From positions 1-14,440 of the forward strand of contig DKVK01000065.1 in NCBI GenBank assembly GCA_002491165.1: a DNA stretch of 14,440 nt, read 5' to 3'. The DNA comes from Porphyromonadaceae bacterium UBA7180 (GTDB taxonomy: Bacteria; Bacteroidota; Bacteroidia; Bacteroidales; Muribaculaceae). The notes under the pieces were generated by a model, which did not search any database, had not been told where the DNA came from, and worked only from the letters and a program-made list of their open reading frames with translations. Shown here piece by piece: positions 13,926-14,440 of the stretch (within the stretch, counting starts at the first letter, position 1; the number at the start of each line of letters is the position of its first letter). The position numbers were made by a program, and so were the translations under genes.

Positions 13926-14410
13926 TTTTTGATGAATTTTGCTGATGAAACATTAGTTCTGACAATGTAAACGCCCGGTGTCAGACCGGAGATGTCGATT
14001 GTGCCTTCGCGATACTGAGGCACGGATAGTATGCGCGCGCCGGTGGTCGTGTAGATTTCGATGGCGGTAGGACGGCTTTCAAACCCGGTGAAGGCGATGG
14101 TTGCCGTGGCAAAGTCGTAAATGAATTTGCCTGTTCCAACGGTGGTCACTTGGTTGATTGAAGTGGGATCTGTGTAGGTTCCGTCATAGTCGAACACCAG
14201 TCTCCGGAAAGAGCTGTAGGGGAATTCTTCGGTAGTTCCGGCGGTTACGGTGAGCCCCGATTCTCCGAAGGTCACCCTGCTCACATCGGCCAAAGAGAAA
14301 ACCCGGATTTGTTCGTCACCTGCGAATACCAGTTGCGGCCCAGCGGCGGCTACCGGCAACGCGGAAAGGAACAAAACTGACGATGCTAAAAGTTTAAGGT
14401 TCCGTTTCAT
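13922..14410 (-). CDS. Small secreted protein with type IX-like C-terminal sorting domain
   Basis: 162 aa with a signal peptide (MKRNLKLLASSVLFLSALPV, then AAA, cleavage expected near residue 23). An N-terminal segment QIRVFSLADVSRVTF is followed by a beta-rich stretch. The C-terminus from about residue 95, with AIEIYTTTGARILS, IDISGLTPGVYIVRT and final SAKFIKK, has the form of a Por/type IX secretion sorting domain (TIGR04183-like). The protein would be delivered to the surface or act as a short partner of the next gene product, with which it overlaps by 4 bp. Both proteins share a segment of the form F-[SD]-L-x-[DE]-[VL]-x-x-[VM]-x-F, suggesting related N-terminal modules. The upstream leader is AT-rich; the window ends 30 bp before the start, so a promoter cannot be judged. 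Confidence 0.78.
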   Translation of the reverse strand: MKRNLKLLASSVLFLSALPVAAAGPQLVFAGDEQIRVFSLADVSRVTFGESGLTVTAGTTEEFPYSSFRRLVFDYDGTYTDPTSINQVTTVGTGKFIYDFATATIAFTGFESRPTAIEIYTTTGARILSVPQYREGTIDISGLTPGVYIVRTNVSSAKFIKK

Positions 14411-14440
14411 ATAAAATTAATTAGGGTTTACTGAAAAATC

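Noticed and set aside
1..14440. CRISPR array, rRNA, riboswitch or toxin-antitoxin pair
   Set aside because: No regularly spaced repeats, no rRNA-like sequence, no recognisable aptamer, and no paired small genes of such families were seen by eye.

Overview
The window looks like a chromosomal segment of a Bacteroidota member, most likely order Bacteroidales and possibly a Muribaculaceae-like gut bacterium; the family is a guess. The evidence is promoters of the Bacteroidetes type (TTTG, 20 bp, TAnnTTTG) before the L,D-transpeptidase gene and the tRNA, A-rich leaders without Shine-Dalgarno sites, a single-chain pyruvate:ferredoxin oxidoreductase, secreted proteins with FISUMP/DUF1566-like and type IX-sorting-like ends, and an integrase fragment with the Bacteroidetes-type arm-binding domain. 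All host genes lie on the minus strand.

Layout by increasing coordinate: an L,D-transpeptidase lipoprotein gene (92-1126) with its terminator and promoter; a gene-free stretch holding a minus-strand terminator (1461-1497) and then a 43-bp fragment of tRNA-Ala (1503-1545); a 5.6-kb phage-derived insert; an intact tRNA-Ala(GGC) gene (7093-7166) with its promoter; pyruvate:ferredoxin oxidoreductase (7373-10969); a DbpA-like DEAD-box RNA helicase (11176-12507); a terminator and a 187-bp palindromic MITE-like element (12658-12844); and two translationally coupled secreted-protein genes (12867-14410).

The main discovery is the insert. The 3' half of tRNA-Ala, from the first base of the anticodon loop to 1 bp past the 3' end, occurs twice in direct orientation, 5589 bp apart. 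Between the copies are only phage parts: the C-terminal end of an S24 repressor and a 24-codon ORF (minus), the end of a gpG/gpGT-like tail assembly chaperone with a -1 frameshift heptamer (plus), a small two-helix membrane protein gene inserted antisense (minus), a complete 1173-aa tape measure gene (plus), the start of the next tail gene (plus), and the start of a tyrosine integrase gene (minus, frameshifted). This is a prophage integrated in the anticodon loop of tRNA-Ala that has lost its other genes by at least two internal deletions, near 2029 and near 6525. The phage replaced both the 3' half of the tRNA and its transcription terminator: the phage-supplied terminator is at 7034-7082, and the host's original one is stranded beyond the far att copy. 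Paired 10-bp repeats (GGTGARAYAT, 11 bp apart) lie inside both ends and look like arm-type recombinase sites.

The insert separates the tRNA gene from its original downstream sequence, and before integration the order was probably oxidoreductase, tRNA-Ala, L,D-transpeptidase, all on the minus strand. The remnant cannot move by itself, since integrase and repressor are both broken, but the tape measure frame is fully open, so the decay is either recent or the tail cassette is being kept.
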